NCBI GenBank assembly: GCA_021202925.1
Contig: JAJQCD010000038.1
Location: 1-64,000 of the forward strand
Reading direction: 5' to 3'
Origin: Clostridiales bacterium
Lineage (GTDB): Bacteria; Bacillota; Clostridia; Lachnospirales; Lachnospiraceae
Length of the DNA stretch: 64,000 nucleotides
Of the stretch, positions 54,050 to 64,000 are shown in pieces. A program made the position numbers and the translations under genes. The notes beneath the pieces are model-generated. The model did not search any database. It was given only the letters and a program-made list of their open reading frames with translations, and was not told where the DNA came from. Every line of letters starts with the position of its first letter. Positions within the stretch are counted from its first letter, which is position 1.

Positions 54050-54133
54050 TTTCTTTCTGATCCTCCGATTTCTTTTTGTTTCCGGACGACGACCCAACAC
54101 GCCGCCCGGAATGTTTCCTATATTATACAGACG

Positions 54134-55042
54134 TCAGCCCTTGACTGCGCCTGAGAACATGCCGCGAATGAGCTGTTTCTGTCCGATGATGAAAATGGAG
54201 ATGGACGGAAAGATGATCAGCACCACACCTGCGATCATCTGTGTGATCGTCTGGGAATCCACGCTGTCCAGCATACTGATTCCAATCTGAACCGTGCGAT
54301 AGTTGTTGGAACCGGTAACCAGAAGCGGCCACATGTACATATTCCAGGCGTTGATAAATGTATAAACCGCCATCGCTCCGATCGCCGCCTTGGTGAGCGG
54401 AATCAGAATTTTAAAGATAAAATACAGATTCGAGCATCCGTCGATCTTCGCCGATTCGTACAGCGAAATCGGGAAGGTCATATAAAACTGGCGGAAGAGG
54501 AAGATTCCCATGGCCGACGTCAGGTACGGGATAATCAGCACATGATAGGAATCCAGCCATCCCAGGCTGCCAACCGTCAGATAATTCGAAATGATGGTCG
54601 CTTCTCCGGGAATCATCATCGTCGCCATCACCAGCATGAACAGAACGTCCTTTCCCTTGAAATCCAGGAAGGAAAAGGAAAAAGCAGCCAGCGAACAGGA
54701 AATAATCTGTCCGAAGGTAATGCATCCTGCAACGATAAAGGAATTCAGCACAAACTTTGCCAGCGGAATCTTAATCAGCGCCTGCTGAAAATTTTCCAGT
54801 GTCGGATGCTTCGGAAGCAGATTGAATTCCGTGGTAAACAATTCGCTCGACGGCATGAAGGCGATGCTCACCGCATACAGCAATGGCAGCAGAATGATTA
54901 ACGCCACAATGGTGTTGAGACCAATCAGAAGGATTTTCTGATTGCGCCGCTTTGCCTTCGCCCTGCGATTCGCTGCCTCCTGGAGCTGCAGGATTTCTTC
55001 GCGGCTCATGCGTTCTTCCCGTTTGACTGCAATCTCGCTCAT
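54134..55042 (-). CDS. UgpE-like ABC permease
   Basis: 302 aa, six membrane helices of the MalG/UgpE type. EAA loop ESAKIDGCSNLYFIFKILIPLTK is seen near 205-225. A basic N-terminal helix of 35 residues precedes the first membrane segment. Starts 1 bp after the sister permease and pairs with it to form the import channel. Confidence 0.9.
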   Translation of the reverse strand: MSEIAVKREERMSREEILQLQEAANRRAKAKRRNQKILLIGLNTIVALIILLPLLYAVSIAFMPSSELFTTEFNLLPKHPTLENFQQALIKIPLAKFVLNSFIVAGCITFGQIISCSLAAFSFSFLDFKGKDVLFMLVMATMMIPGEATIISNYLTVGSLGWLDSYHVLIIPYLTSAMGIFLFRQFYMTFPISLYESAKIDGCSNLYFIFKILIPLTKAAIGAMAVYTFINAWNMYMWPLLVTGSNNYRTVQIGISMLDSVDSQTITQMIAGVVLIIFPSISIFIIGQKQLIRGMFSGAVKG

Positions 55043-55043
55043 A

Positions 55044-55904
55044 TTAATACTGAACCCCCTTCTTTTCGACCCGGAACATAATCAGGGTCAGTGCCATAAT
55101 AATAACAAACAGAATCACCGACTGAGCGGCTGCACTTCCGAACCGATAGTTAAAGAACGCGTCGCGATATATCGAATAAACAATCAGATTGGTGGATTCG
55201 CCCGGTCCGCCCTGGGTCAATACCTTGACCTGGCCAAAGGACTGAAAGGCCTGAATGATATTCACCACCAGCGTATAAAACATAATCGGGCTTAAGCCAG
55301 GCAGCGTCAGACGAAAGAATTTCTGCACCGGATTCGCCCCATCCACCGATGCTCTCTCATAAATATCCTCGCTGATGTTGCTCAGTCCGGCGGAAAAATA
55401 CAGGAAGTTGATACCGCTGTTCAGCCAGGCCGTCAGGATCGCCACGCAGATCAGGGCATAGCGCGGATCGCTGATCCAGTTGATATTGAGATGCAGAATC
55501 TTATTCACAATTCCGATCGACTGATGAAGCATGATCTTGAAGATCATGGCCGCCGAACTCGACGCAATCGCCATCGGCAACGCATAGGAGGTACTGAATA
55601 TGCGGATACCAGGAAATGCCTTATTGCAAAGCACTGCTCCCAGAAGCCCCAGCGCCATGCCGCCAACCACCACGATTACGACGAAGATCGCCGTTACAAT
55701 CAGGCTGTTGTGGAAGGAAGAAGACTGAAGCAAGTCAATGTAATTGTTCAGACCCACAAACAGCTTTGCCTCTCCCATTTTATTGGTCTTATACAGACTC
55801 AGGTAAATCGTCTTAAAAAACGGATAAAACAGAAACACTGCGAATACCAGCATGGCCGGCACGATGTACAGATACGGCCCGACTGAAAATTTCCTTGTCT
55901 TCAT
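55044..55904 (-). CDS. UgpA-like ABC permease
   Basis: 286 aa from ATG 55904, with GAGGAGG 8 nt upstream. The start 90 nt earlier lacks a ribosome site. Six helices of the MalF/UgpA type; EAA loop YERASVDGANPVQKFFRLTLPGL near 190-212. Forms the importer channel with the UgpE-like partner. Confidence 0.9.
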   Translation of the reverse strand: MKTRKFSVGPYLYIVPAMLVFAVFLFYPFFKTIYLSLYKTNKMGEAKLFVGLNNYIDLLQSSSFHNSLIVTAIFVVIVVVGGMALGLLGAVLCNKAFPGIRIFSTSYALPMAIASSSAAMIFKIMLHQSIGIVNKILHLNINWISDPRYALICVAILTAWLNSGINFLYFSAGLSNISEDIYERASVDGANPVQKFFRLTLPGLSPIMFYTLVVNIIQAFQSFGQVKVLTQGGPGESTNLIVYSIYRDAFFNYRFGSAAAQSVILFVIIMALTLIMFRVEKKGVQY

Positions 55905-55920
55905 TTTCTCATTTGCCTCC

Positions 55921-57057
55921 TCAGTTTGCCACTGCATAGGCGGACTTGCGGTCAGCGGCAATATACAGCAAATTTTCGCCCGTCGTCTCGTCAAACAGCT
56001 TTACCTTGTTCATGTCCGGATACAGCCAGACGGATTCGCCCGCCTTGCTGGTGCATCCTGGCTCCATCTTCGCGCAGACCTTCTCGCTGCATACCTCGCC
56101 ATGCAGAAGCACTTCCGCACCCAGACCCTCACGAACCATGACATCCATGGCCAGACGGCAGTTCGCATCACCCTGTGCGCTTAAATCTTCCGGACGAATT
56201 CCCAGAATCAGCTGCTTTCCCATATACCCGCGTTCCTGAAGCTTGCGCTGCAGAACCTTCGATACGGCCAGCCGGTTTTCACCGAATTCCAGGACGCAGT
56301 CTCCGTCTTTTACCGCAACATGCACGGTCAGGAAATTTATCGATGGCGAACCGATAAAACCGGCCACAAACTGATTGATCGGATTATTGTAGAGCTCATT
56401 GGGCGACGCCACCTGCTGAATCTCCCCCGCCTTCATCACAACAATCCGATCGCCCAGCGTCATCGCCTCGACCTGATCATGCGTCACATAGATGATCGTT
56501 GCTCCAAACTGACGATGAATCTTTGCCAGCTCCACCCGCATCTGCGTGCGCAGCTTCGCGTCCAGATTGGACAACGGCTCATCCATCAGAAACAGCTTCG
56601 GCTGGCGCACGAGCACACTGCCAATCGCCACACGCTGCTTCTGCCCGCCGGAAAGCGCAGCCGGGCGCCGGTCCAACAGATGGTCGATCTGCAACAGTTT
56701 AGCCGTCTGATGGACGCGCCGGTCAATTTCTTCCTTATCGGTGTGACGCACCCGCAGCCCGAACGCCATATTCTCATAAACGCTCATATACGGATACAAT
56801 GCATAGCTTTGAAACACCATGGAAAGCTCCCGCTCCCCCGGCTCCAGAAAATTGGCCAGCTTCCCATCGATCCACAGCTCTCCCGAAGAAATATCCTCGA
56901 GACCGGCAATCATGCGCAGCGTCGTGGATTTTCCGCAACCAGACGGACCGACAAAGATAATAAACTCTCCGTCTTTGATTTCCAGATTGAAGTGCTTGAC
57001 CGCCTGAAATCCGTTTTCGTACGATTTTTCCACCTCAACCAATGATACATTTGCCAT
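55921..57057 (-). CDS. UgpC/MsmK-like ABC ATPase
   Basis: 378 aa from ATG 57057 (GGAAGG upstream). Walker A GPSGCGKSTTLRM, Q-loop FQSYALYPYMSVYENM, signature LSGGQKQRVAIG, Walker B LFLMDEPLSNLD, H-loop THDQVEAM, then a TOBE/OB domain (about 240-370) typical of CUT1 sugar and glycerol-3-phosphate importers. First gene of the five-gene unit ATPase-permease-permease-binding protein-phosphodiesterase. I saw no strong promoter in the 80 bp before it. Confidence 0.92.
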   Translation of the reverse strand: MANVSLVEVEKSYENGFQAVKHFNLEIKDGEFIIFVGPSGCGKSTTLRMIAGLEDISSGELWIDGKLANFLEPGERELSMVFQSYALYPYMSVYENMAFGLRVRHTDKEEIDRRVHQTAKLLQIDHLLDRRPAALSGGQKQRVAIGSVLVRQPKLFLMDEPLSNLDAKLRTQMRVELAKIHRQFGATIIYVTHDQVEAMTLGDRIVVMKAGEIQQVASPNELYNNPINQFVAGFIGSPSINFLTVHVAVKDGDCVLEFGENRLAVSKVLQRKLQERGYMGKQLILGIRPEDLSAQGDANCRLAMDVMVREGLGAEVLLHGEVCSEKVCAKMEPGCTSKAGESVWLYPDMNKVKLFDETTGENLLYIAADRKSAYAVAN

Positions 57058-57137
57058 AACAGACTTCCTTCCCTTTTCTCTTTCCGGTTTTCCTGAAATA
57101 ACAATTGGTATCTTACGAAAACTCTGTAAAATCAAAA

Positions 57138-57184
57138 AGAAGCATTGCGTAAAATTACCGTAAAATGGCTTACGCAATGCTTCT
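57138..57184. terminator. terminator after engB
   Basis: 15-bp perfect stem (57138-57152 with 57170-57184), 17-nt loop, then UUUUU on the minus strand. It ends the proteostasis operon. Confidence 0.8.
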
Positions 57185-57207
57185 CTTTCTTTTGATTTTT
57201 CTGTCTG

Positions 57208-57828
57208 TCATCCGACTCCGGCAGGACCTGTCGTCCCGGGAATCGAAGTCATCATCTGTTCCAGAAGCGCCCAGATTTCCTCCCGGCCCTGTTTCGTTTC
57301 GGCAGAGAACGGAATCAGAATGCCATCCCGATCCATCCCCAGTCCTTCCCGGACGGCCTTCACCTGTTTTGCAACCTGGCTCCGTTTGAGCTTATCCAGC
57401 TTTGTCGCAATGACGACCGGATGCCAGCCGTTTGCCACAATCCAGTCGTACATCTGCTTATCGTTCGCAGTCGGATCGTGCCGGATATCAATCAGCAGAA
57501 ATACTGCTGCCAGCACCGTCGAACGTCTCAGATAACGCTCAATCATCCCGCCCCACTTTTCCTTTTCTTCCTTCGAGACCTTCGCATATCCGTATCCAGG
57601 AAGATCCACATAATAAAACGCGTTGTTCACCTTATAAAAATTCACGGTCTGTGTCTTCCCCGGCTGCGAGGAAGTCCGCGCCAGCGCTTTGCGGTTCATC
57701 AACGCATTAATCAATGAAGACTTGCCGACGTTGGATTTCCCCGCAAAGGCAAACTCCGGAATCGTATGCGCCGGGAAACGGCTGGTCACGCCACAGACTG
57801 TCTCCAGTTCAGCCGATTGAATATTCAT
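57208..57828 (-). CDS. engB: ribosome biogenesis GTPase YsxC/EngB
   Basis: 206 aa. G1 AGKSNVGKSSLINAL, G3 DLPGYGYAK, G4 ATKLDKLK, G5 IPFSAET. Needed for assembly of the large ribosomal subunit. Follows lon by 11 bp, the order seen in many Clostridia. Confidence 0.96.
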   Translation of the reverse strand: MNIQSAELETVCGVTSRFPAHTIPEFAFAGKSNVGKSSLINALMNRKALARTSSQPGKTQTVNFYKVNNAFYYVDLPGYGYAKVSKEEKEKWGGMIERYLRRSTVLAAVFLLIDIRHDPTANDKQMYDWIVANGWHPVVIATKLDKLKRSQVAKQVKAVREGLGMDRDGILIPFSAETKQGREEIWALLEQMMTSIPGTTGPAGVG

Positions 57829-57839
57829 ATTTCTGCTCC

Positions 57840-60146
57840 TTACACAAATGCCGCTGCCAGAACCTCGTCCATCGACTTCACATAGCGGATCTCCAGCCCC
57901 TTTGTGATTTCTCTGGAAAGCTCCTGAATATCCGGCCGATTCTGATCCGGTACCAGAACCGTCTGAATGTGCGCCATCTTCGCCGCCAGCACCTTCTCCT
58001 TCAGGCCGCCGATCGGCAGCACACGCCCACGCAGCGTAATCTCACCGGTCATGGCGACCTTCGCCTTCACCTTGCGCCCGATCACTGCCGACAGCATCGC
58101 CGTTGCCATCGTGATACCGGCGGACGGTCCGTCCTTCGGCACCGCTCCCTCCGGGATGTGCAGATGGATGTCATGCTTTTCAAAATAGTCGTCTGCCACC
58201 TCATATTGCGGACAGACCGAACGCACATAGGTCAGTGCAATCTCCGCGGATTCCTTCATGACATCGCCCATCTGGCCGGTCATCCGCAGCGTCCCCTTAC
58301 CCGGCATGACATTTACCTCGATCTGCAGCGTATCGCCGCCGACACTGGTCCAGGCCAGGCCGCGCACAATACCGATCTCATCCGTCTCGTTCGCATCCTC
58401 AAAATGAACCCGCTGCTTGCCCAGATACTTCTCCAGATTCGACTCCGTCACACGGATGCGCTTCTCCCTGTCATTCAGATGCTCCCTTGCCGCCTTCCTG
58501 CAGATATCGCCGATGCGACGCTCCAGGTTGCGCACGCCGGCCTCTCTTGTATAATTATGAATAATCCGGCGGATAACGCTGTCCGAAATGGACAGCACGT
58601 CACTGGTCAGTCCGTTTCGTTCCAGCTGCTTGCCCAGCAGATAGTTCTCCGCAATATGAAACTTCTCATTCTCCGTATAACTGTTCACCTCGATGATCTC
58701 CATCCGGTCGAGAAGCGGGCGCGGAATTGACTGCGTCGTATTCGCCGTGGCGATAAACAACACATGGGAAAGGTCAATCGGCACTTCGACATAATGATCG
58801 CGGAAGCGGCAGTTCTGTTCACTGTCCAGCACCTCCAGCAATGCAGAAGAGGTATCACCCTTGTAATCGCTGCTGACCTTATCGATCTCATCCAGAAGCA
58901 TCAGCGGATTGGAGACGCCGGCCTGGCGCAATCCCTCCACCAGACGCCCCGGCATCGCGCCCACATAAGTCTTGCGATGGCCACGAATCTCTGCCTCGTC
59001 CCGCACGCCGCCCAGGCTGATGCGCACATACTTCTTGTTCAATGCCCGCGCAACCGAACGCGCAACCGAAGTCTTGCCGGTGCCTGGCGGGCCAACCAGG
59101 CAGAGGATCGGACCGGCGCCCTTTTTGGTCAGCATACGGACTGCCAGATATTCCAGTACCCGCTGCTTGACTTTCTCCAGCCCATAGTGATCTTCCTCCA
59201 GAATCTGCTCTGCATGCCGGATATCATTGTTGTCCCTCGACATCTTATTCCAGGGAAGATCCAGCAGCGTTTCTATGTAGGTACGGATCACATTCGCCTC
59301 CTGGCTGCCGCCTGGCATACCGCGGAACCGGTCGATTTCCTTCTGCAGCTTCTCTTTGACTTCTTTATCCGCTTTCAGATTCTTCAGCTGCTTCGCGAAC
59401 TCATCCGCATCAGAAATCATATCCTCGCCGAGTTCCTGGCGAATGATCTTCATCTGCTCGCGAAGAATGTACTCTTTCTGATTCTTGTCGACACTTGCCT
59501 TCACGCGCTCCTGAAATTCTCTGCGGATTCTGGAAATCTCGATCTCCTTCACCAGAGCCATGACCAGAACCTGGTACCTTCCCTCCGAATGAGCCGCCTC
59601 CAGATACTGCTGACGAACCGTATAATCCCATGGCAGCTCACACGCAATCCGGGCCATCAGATCCTCCAGCGAAGCCGCATCACGAATATTCGGCAATACC
59701 TCCTTGGCAAATTTCGGGTGCTGACGGCCATACTCTTCGACCTTGTCTTTCAGAATCCGACGCATCGCCTCCGATGTCACTTCGTCCGATTCCCCGTCCG
59801 CCTCCGAACCGATAATCTCCGCCATCAGCATGGGGTCAACGCTGTCCAGAGCGATCAACTCTGCGCGTGCAAGGCCCTCCGCCATCACCCGCACAATGCC
59901 GCCCGGCATTTTCACAAGCTGTTTGATATGGGAAATCGTCCCTACATGGTAGAGCTGCTCCAGATCCGGATCCTGAATATCCGGATCGCGCTGGGCTACC
60001 AGGAACACATCCTGATCACTCACCATGGATTTCTCTACCGCCGCAATCGACTTCGGACGGCTGATGTCAAAACCGACCGTCATGCCTGGCAGGAGCGTCA
60101 GCCCCCGCAACGCAATCGCCGGCATTATCCGAATCGTATCTTCCAT
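57840..60146 (-). CDS. lon: ATP-dependent protease Lon
   Basis: 768 aa from ATG 60146, which has GGAGGA just before it and gives the usual start [17 protein letters not shown]-terminal substrate domain (to about 300), AAA+ domain with Walker [17 protein letters not shown] and Walker [11 protein letters not shown], and protease domain with catalytic Ser in [13 protein letters not shown] and Lys in [13 protein letters not shown]. Degrades damaged and regulatory proteins. Confidence 0.97.
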   Translation of the reverse strand: MEDTIRIMPAIALRGLTLLPGMTVGFDISRPKSIAAVEKSMVSDQDVFLVAQRDPDIQDPDLEQLYHVGTISHIKQLVKMPGGIVRVMAEGLARAELIALDSVDPMLMAEIIGSEADGESDEVTSEAMRRILKDKVEEYGRQHPKFAKEVLPNIRDAASLEDLMARIACELPWDYTVRQQYLEAAHSEGRYQVLVMALVKEIEISRIRREFQERVKASVDKNQKEYILREQMKIIRQELGEDMISDADEFAKQLKNLKADKEVKEKLQKEIDRFRGMPGGSQEANVIRTYIETLLDLPWNKMSRDNNDIRHAEQILEEDHYGLEKVKQRVLEYLAVRMLTKKGAGPILCLVGPPGTGKTSVARSVARALNKKYVRISLGGVRDEAEIRGHRKTYVGAMPGRLVEGLRQAGVSNPLMLLDEIDKVSSDYKGDTSSALLEVLDSEQNCRFRDHYVEVPIDLSHVLFIATANTTQSIPRPLLDRMEIIEVNSYTENEKFHIAENYLLGKQLERNGLTSDVLSISDSVIRRIIHNYTREAGVRNLERRIGDICRKAAREHLNDREKRIRVTESNLEKYLGKQRVHFEDANETDEIGIVRGLAWTSVGGDTLQIEVNVMPGKGTLRMTGQMGDVMKESAEIALTYVRSVCPQYEVADDYFEKHDIHLHIPEGAVPKDGPSAGITMATAMLSAVIGRKVKAKVAMTGEITLRGRVLPIGGLKEKVLAAKMAHIQTVLVPDQNRPDIQELSREITKGLEIRYVKSMDEVLAAAFV

Positions 60147-60222
60147 TCTGTCTCCTCCGTGTAAAAGAAATGGGAGCCACCGATGCATGCTCCCATTTTA
60201 TCCATTCATCCATATGCCAGGA

Positions 60223-61524
60223 TCAGGCGATCTCACCCGGCCGTTCTTTCTTCAACCGCTGGGCAAGCCCCTTGCGCGGCACCGCCGTATCACGGTAAAC
60301 CAGTTCTGCTTCGCCGGTCTTATCCACCGCCGCCTTCGTGATCGTGCAAATCCCGACATTATTGTCCGAGGGCAGTTCGTACATCAGATCCATCATAACG
60401 TCTTCCAGGATCGAGCGGAGGCCTCTGGCTCCGGTCTTGCGCTTCACCGCAAGCTTCGCCACTTCTTCCAATGCATCGCGGGTGAATTCCAGTTTTACAT
60501 CATCCATCTCAAAAAGTTTCTGATACTGCTTCACCAGTGCATTCTTCGGTTCCGAGAGGATGCGAACCAACGCCTTCTCATCCAGCAGCTTCAGAGAAAC
60601 CGTAACCGGCACACGGCCAATGAATTCCGGGATTAACCCGAATTTGACCAGATCCTGCGGCTCTACCTTACTCAGAAGCGCATCAATATCCTCCCGGTTC
60701 TTCTCCACGACTTCCGCGTTGAAACCGATCGAACCAGCGCCCAGACGATTCTCAACAATCTTCTCCAGACCGTCGAACGCGCCGCCGCAGATAAAGAGAA
60801 TGTTCGTCGTGTCAATCTGTAGAAGCTCCTGGTGCGGATGCTTGCGGCCGCCCTGCGGTGGAACGCTGGCTACCGTGCCCTCCAGAATCTTCAGTAGCGC
60901 CTGCTGAACGCCCTCGCCGGATACATCCCTGGTGATGGAAACATTCTCCGACTTCTTTGTAATCTTGTCAATCTCATCAATGTATATAATACCGTACTCT
61001 GCTTTGCTGATATCATATTCAGCCGCCTGAATCAGCTTTAAGAGGATGTTCTCCACATCCTCGCCCACATATCCGGCCTCTGTCAGCGCCGTCGCATCTG
61101 CGATGGCAAACGGTACACCCAATATTCTGGCCAGTGTCTGCGCCAGATAGGTCTTCCCGGATCCCGTCGGGCCAAGCAGCAGGATATTGCTCTTCTGTAC
61201 GTCCACATCAGAACCCCTGGCAGAAGTAATGCGCTTGTAATGATTGTAGACGGATACCGAGAGAACCTTCTTCGCCTCTTCCTGACCGATCACATATTCG
61301 TCCAGGAACGCCTTCATCTCCTTCGGCTTCAGCAGATTGATCCCGCTGAAATCCACCTCTTCGTCATCGTGTTCGTCAAATTCTTCTTCCAGGATCTCAG
61401 CACATAAGTCGATACACTCATCGCAGATAAACACATTGTTGGTCCCGGCAATCAGCTTCTTCACCTGATCCTGTGTCTTGCCGCAGAAGGAGCACCGCAC
61501 TCTGTCCTCTGATCTGTTCGCCAT
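60223..61524 (-). CDS. clpX: ClpX, ATP-binding subunit of the Clp protease
   Basis: 433 aa from ATG 61524 (AGAGGTG upstream). N-terminal C4 zinc domain (C11, C14, C34, C37), Walker [19 protein letters not shown], Walker [11 protein letters not shown], pore loop GYVGEDVE, sensor-2 [13 protein letters not shown]. Unfolds substrates for ClpP, encoded 25 bp upstream. Confidence 0.97.
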   Translation of the reverse strand: MANRSEDRVRCSFCGKTQDQVKKLIAGTNNVFICDECIDLCAEILEEEFDEHDDEEVDFSGINLLKPKEMKAFLDEYVIGQEEAKKVLSVSVYNHYKRITSARGSDVDVQKSNILLLGPTGSGKTYLAQTLARILGVPFAIADATALTEAGYVGEDVENILLKLIQAAEYDISKAEYGIIYIDEIDKITKKSENVSITRDVSGEGVQQALLKILEGTVASVPPQGGRKHPHQELLQIDTTNILFICGGAFDGLEKIVENRLGAGSIGFNAEVVEKNREDIDALLSKVEPQDLVKFGLIPEFIGRVPVTVSLKLLDEKALVRILSEPKNALVKQYQKLFEMDDVKLEFTRDALEEVAKLAVKRKTGARGLRSILEDVMMDLMYELPSDNNVGICTITKAAVDKTGEAELVYRDTAVPRKGLAQRLKKERPGEIA

Positions 61525-61549
61525 ATGCTGCACCTCTATCCTTTCGTTG

Positions 61550-62131
61550 TCAATGGTTCGCAATCACCCGGTCGACCAGTCCATAAGCCATGGCTTCCTC
61601 GGCCAACATGTAATTGTCCCGCTCCGTATCGCGGCAGATCGTCTCATACGACTGTCCCGTGTTCGCGGCAAGAATCTCGTTGAGCTTCTTCTTGGTCTTT
61701 AAAATATTCTCCGCTACGATCTGGATTTCGGTCGCCTGGCCGCGGGCGCCGCCCGACGGCTGATGAATCATCACCTCCGCATTCGGCAGGGCGAAGCGTT
61801 TGCCCTTCGCACCACCCGCGAGAAGAAAAGCGCCCATGCTGGCCGCCATACCGATGCAGACCGTAGAGACATCGCACTTGATATAATTCATCGTGTCGTA
61901 AATCGCCATTCCCGCGGTCACGGAACCGCCGGGGCTGTTGATATATAAATTAATATCCTTGGACGGATCTTCTGACTCCAGAAATAACAGCTGCGCAACC
62001 ACCAGGCTGGCAGAGACGTCCGTCACTTCTTCTCCAAGAAAAATGATTCTCTCTTTTAACAACCGGGAATAAATATCGTAAGAGCGCTCTCCTCTGCTGG
62101 TCGACTCAATCACATAAGGTACCAATGGCAT
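61550..62131 (-). CDS. clpP: ClpP protease subunit
   Basis: 193 aa from ATG 62131, with GGAGG 8 nt before it and the usual first residues [16 protein letters not shown]. Starts further upstream would add 26 atypical residues. Catalytic triad S98 (GMAASMGAF), H123 (VMIHQPSGG) and D172 (DTERDNYM). Serine peptidase of ClpXP. Confidence 0.97.
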   Translation of the reverse strand: MPLVPYVIESTSRGERSYDIYSRLLKERIIFLGEEVTDVSASLVVAQLLFLESEDPSKDINLYINSPGGSVTAGMAIYDTMNYIKCDVSTVCIGMAASMGAFLLAGGAKGKRFALPNAEVMIHQPSGGARGQATEIQIVAENILKTKKKLNEILAANTGQSYETICRDTERDNYMLAEEAMAYGLVDRVIANH

Positions 62132-62286
62132 TGCAAATTCCTCCGTCTTTCCTATGAGGTTGTCAGCGGACATAACGATTCCCGACAGGAACAGAACGCG
62201 CCTGCACACATTCCTCTTCCTCCGGCCGGGATATCGCTCATCCGTCTATCTGTCCCGGCGCCCCGCCGGGCGCCCATTCCATTCAT

Positions 62287-63570
62287 TTATACAAGCTTCG
62301 CTTCCGCGACAAGGAAGTCAATGGCCTCCTGGCACTTGATATCTTCCCGGATCTGGTCGAGACCGTCCTCACCGAGAGCCTCCCGGACCTTGTCTGCTTC
62401 CATCTTGTAATTCGTCGCCATGCTGGTAATCTGCTGATTCACCGCTTCCTCGGTCGCTTCCAGGCTCTCCGCCTTCGCTACCGCCTCAAGCACCAGTCTG
62501 GTGCGGATCCGTGACTCGGCTGACGGATGCATCTGCTCCTTCAGCGTATCCAGAGTCATACCGGTAAACTGCATGTACTGATCCAGCGTAATGCCCTGCG
62601 ACTGCAGGCGGGCACTGTAATCGTTCACCATACTCCGGATCTGCTGATCAATCATCGGCTCCGAAATATCCATCGTCGCGTTCTCGACTACCTTCTTAAC
62701 GACATTGTCCTCGTTCTCCGCGGTTGCCTGCGCCTGCTTCTTCTCTGCCAGTTTTGCCCGAATGTCCGCCTTATATTCATCAAGGGTATCAAATTCAGAA
62801 ACTTCACCGGCAAATTCATCATCCAGCTCCGGAAGTTCTTTGGTCCGAATCTCCTTGACCGTCACCTGGAACGTCGCCGGCTTGCCGGCCAGTTCCTTCG
62901 CATGATACTCCTCCGGGAAGGTCACGGTCACTTCCACTTCCTCTCCGGCGTTCTTGCCAACCAGCTGATCCTCAAACGTATCAATAAAGGAATGGGAGCC
63001 GATCTTCAGGGAATAATCCTCAGCCTTGCCGCCCTCAAAAGGCTCGCCATCAATAAAGCCTTCGAAATCGATCGTCACCTCATCGCCATCTTCCACGGCA
63101 CGCTCCACTATCACCAAACGGGAATTCTGGTCCTGAACCTTCTTCAGCTCGGTGTCCACGTCCTCATCCGTCACTTCCGGTCTGGCGCGCTCCACCTCAA
63201 TGCCCTTGTACTCACCCAGGGTCACTTCCGGCTTCACAGCCACCTCCGCTGTATAAATAAATGGCTTTCCCTTCTCTGCCTGCACAATCGAGACTTCCGG
63301 TCTGGACACAATCTCCAGTCCACTCTCTTCCGCTGCATCCGGATAGGAATGATCCAGTGCTTCCTGAATCGCATCCTCATACAGGACGTCCACTCCGTAA
63401 TACTTCTCGACCATCACCTGGGGAGCCTTGCCCTTGCGGAATCCCGGAATATTGAATCTGCTTCTGTTCTTCTTATAAGAAGCAGTCAAAGCCTTATTAA
63501 AATCTTCCGCCGACACCTCAACGGTCAGTTTCGCCATATTTTTCTCTAAATTCTCTACCTGTAAGCTCAT
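62287..63570 (-). CDS. tig: trigger factor
   Basis: 427 aa. N-terminal ribosome-binding signature GFRKGKAPQVMVEKYYG (residues about 43-60), FKBP-like PPIase domain (about 150-240), and the helical C-terminal chaperone domain. Binds nascent chains at the ribosome exit. First gene of the tig-clpP-clpX-lon-engB group. Confidence 0.97.
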   Translation of the reverse strand: MSLQVENLEKNMAKLTVEVSAEDFNKALTASYKKNRSRFNIPGFRKGKAPQVMVEKYYGVDVLYEDAIQEALDHSYPDAAEESGLEIVSRPEVSIVQAEKGKPFIYTAEVAVKPEVTLGEYKGIEVERARPEVTDEDVDTELKKVQDQNSRLVIVERAVEDGDEVTIDFEGFIDGEPFEGGKAEDYSLKIGSHSFIDTFEDQLVGKNAGEEVEVTVTFPEEYHAKELAGKPATFQVTVKEIRTKELPELDDEFAGEVSEFDTLDEYKADIRAKLAEKKQAQATAENEDNVVKKVVENATMDISEPMIDQQIRSMVNDYSARLQSQGITLDQYMQFTGMTLDTLKEQMHPSAESRIRTRLVLEAVAKAESLEATEEAVNQQITSMATNYKMEADKVREALGEDGLDQIREDIKCQEAIDFLVAEAKLV

Positions 63571-63634
63571 CTCATGAGTTCCTCCTTAAATCTGTGTGTG
63601 GTCGTCCCGGCATGGCGTCACACTTCAAGTTACC

Positions 63635-63663
63635 ATTATAGCATAGTGTTTCTTCAATTACCA
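63635..63663 (-). promoter_or_regulatory. tig promoter
   Basis: -10 TATAAT (63635-63640) with TGGTAA (63658-63663) 17 nt upstream on the minus strand. The -10 is perfect and the -35 is weak. Confidence 0.6.
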
Positions 63664-63728
63664 GTATTATTTTTTGTGAATTTTTATGCCAAAATGAAAA
63701 CATAAAAGCATCAGAAAGGAAATCGATC

Positions 63729-64000
63729 ATGGATCATATGGAAATTGAACGAAAATACAAAATCGAACATCTGCCGGAGGATTATGCATCCTGGCCCAGC
63801 ACGCAGATGGAACAGGCCTATCTCTGTACCGCCCCGGTTGTCCGTGTACGCCGCGACGGCGACGAATACTATCTGACGTACAAATCCGGCGGCCTGCTGG
63901 CCCGCGCCGAATACAATCTGCCGCTGACGGCGGAAGCATATGAACATCTGCGGGACAAAGCCGACGGCATCCGCATCACCAAGCGCAGATACCGCATCCC
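63729..64000 (+). CDS. CYTH-domain protein (partial, cut by window end)
   Basis: At least 90 residues. AGAAAGGAAA precedes the ATG. The N-terminus EIERKYKI is the ExExK metal-binding motif of CYTH (CyaB/thiamine triphosphatase-like) proteins, followed by the charged beta strands VVRVRRDGDEYYLTYK. These enzymes bind triphosphorylated substrates inside a beta tunnel. The rest of the gene is beyond the window, so the specific activity cannot be judged. Divergent from tig. Confidence 0.8.
   Translation, partial: MDHMEIERKYKIEHLPEDYASWPSTQMEQAYLCTAPVVRVRRDGDEYYLTYKSGGLLARAEYNLPLTAEAYEHLRDKADGIRITKRRYRI

Noticed and set aside
1..64000. CRISPR arrays, rRNA and tRNA genes
   Set aside because: No regularly spaced repeats of 25-40 nt and no rRNA or tRNA-like sequence were noticed.

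Overview
The window is most likely chromosomal DNA of a Bacillota organism, class Clostridia, probably Lachnospiraceae. The basis is the gene order yifB-dprA-topA-codY, the rpsB-tsf pair, the tig-clpP-clpX-lon-engB proteostasis cluster, strong AGGAGG ribosome binding sites, lipoprotein signal peptides and SLH-domain surface proteins. Nearly all genes are on the minus strand. I found no rRNA, tRNA or CRISPR array.

Layout. 1-5 kb: a capsule/exopolysaccharide locus (HTH regulator, CpsB-type phosphatase, and an unusual Wzz-CapD fusion) behind what looks like an invertible promoter, next to a tyrosine recombinase. 5-10.7 kb: eroding DNA, with a symporter tail, two small lipoprotein/hypothetical genes, a phage terminase start, a dead Phd-Doc toxin-antitoxin module, and a caspase-like plus beta-propeller lipoprotein gene broken by two in-frame stops. 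10.9-16.9 kb: a giant extracellular flavoprotein reductase with two FAD domains around one FMN-binding domain, divergent from a two-component system whose kinase carries an in-frame amber codon. 16.9-28.7 kb: a peptide-scavenging operon (oppBCDF-like ABC transporter, a solute-binding protein that reads as a circular permutant, a MalY/PatB-type C-S lyase, an M20 dipeptidase and a GntR regulator) with a divergent Xaa-Pro peptidase. The oppB gene has a one-base frameshift.

28.8-38.5 kb is conserved housekeeping: tsf, rpsB, codY, topA, dprA, yifB, and an SH3/NlpC-P60 cell-wall hydrolase. 38.6-43.8 kb holds an AEC-family carrier, a lipoprotein gene behind a structured leader, and an ABC importer of the ABC_sub_bind type. 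44-46.4 kb is isocitrate dehydrogenase-citrate synthase (the 2-oxoglutarate/glutamate branch). 46.7-51.7 kb is a MacAB-like export system with an SLH protein. 51.9-57.1 kb is a glycerol-3-phosphate/glycerophosphodiester uptake and hydrolysis operon. 57.2-63.6 kb is engB-lon-clpX-clpP-tig, and the window ends inside a CYTH-domain gene.

Most notable: (i) a putative recombinase-operated promoter switch for the capsule locus with two inverted crossover-like sites around a well-formed promoter; (ii) the circularly permuted solute-binding protein in an operon that couples peptide import to C-S bond cleavage; (iii) the Wzz-CapD fusion; (iv) the tandem flavoprotein. The first 27 kb contains many damaged genes. 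They are broken by TAA, TGA, TAG, a frameshift, deletions and a lost start codon, which indicates ordinary gene decay and not stop-codon recoding.
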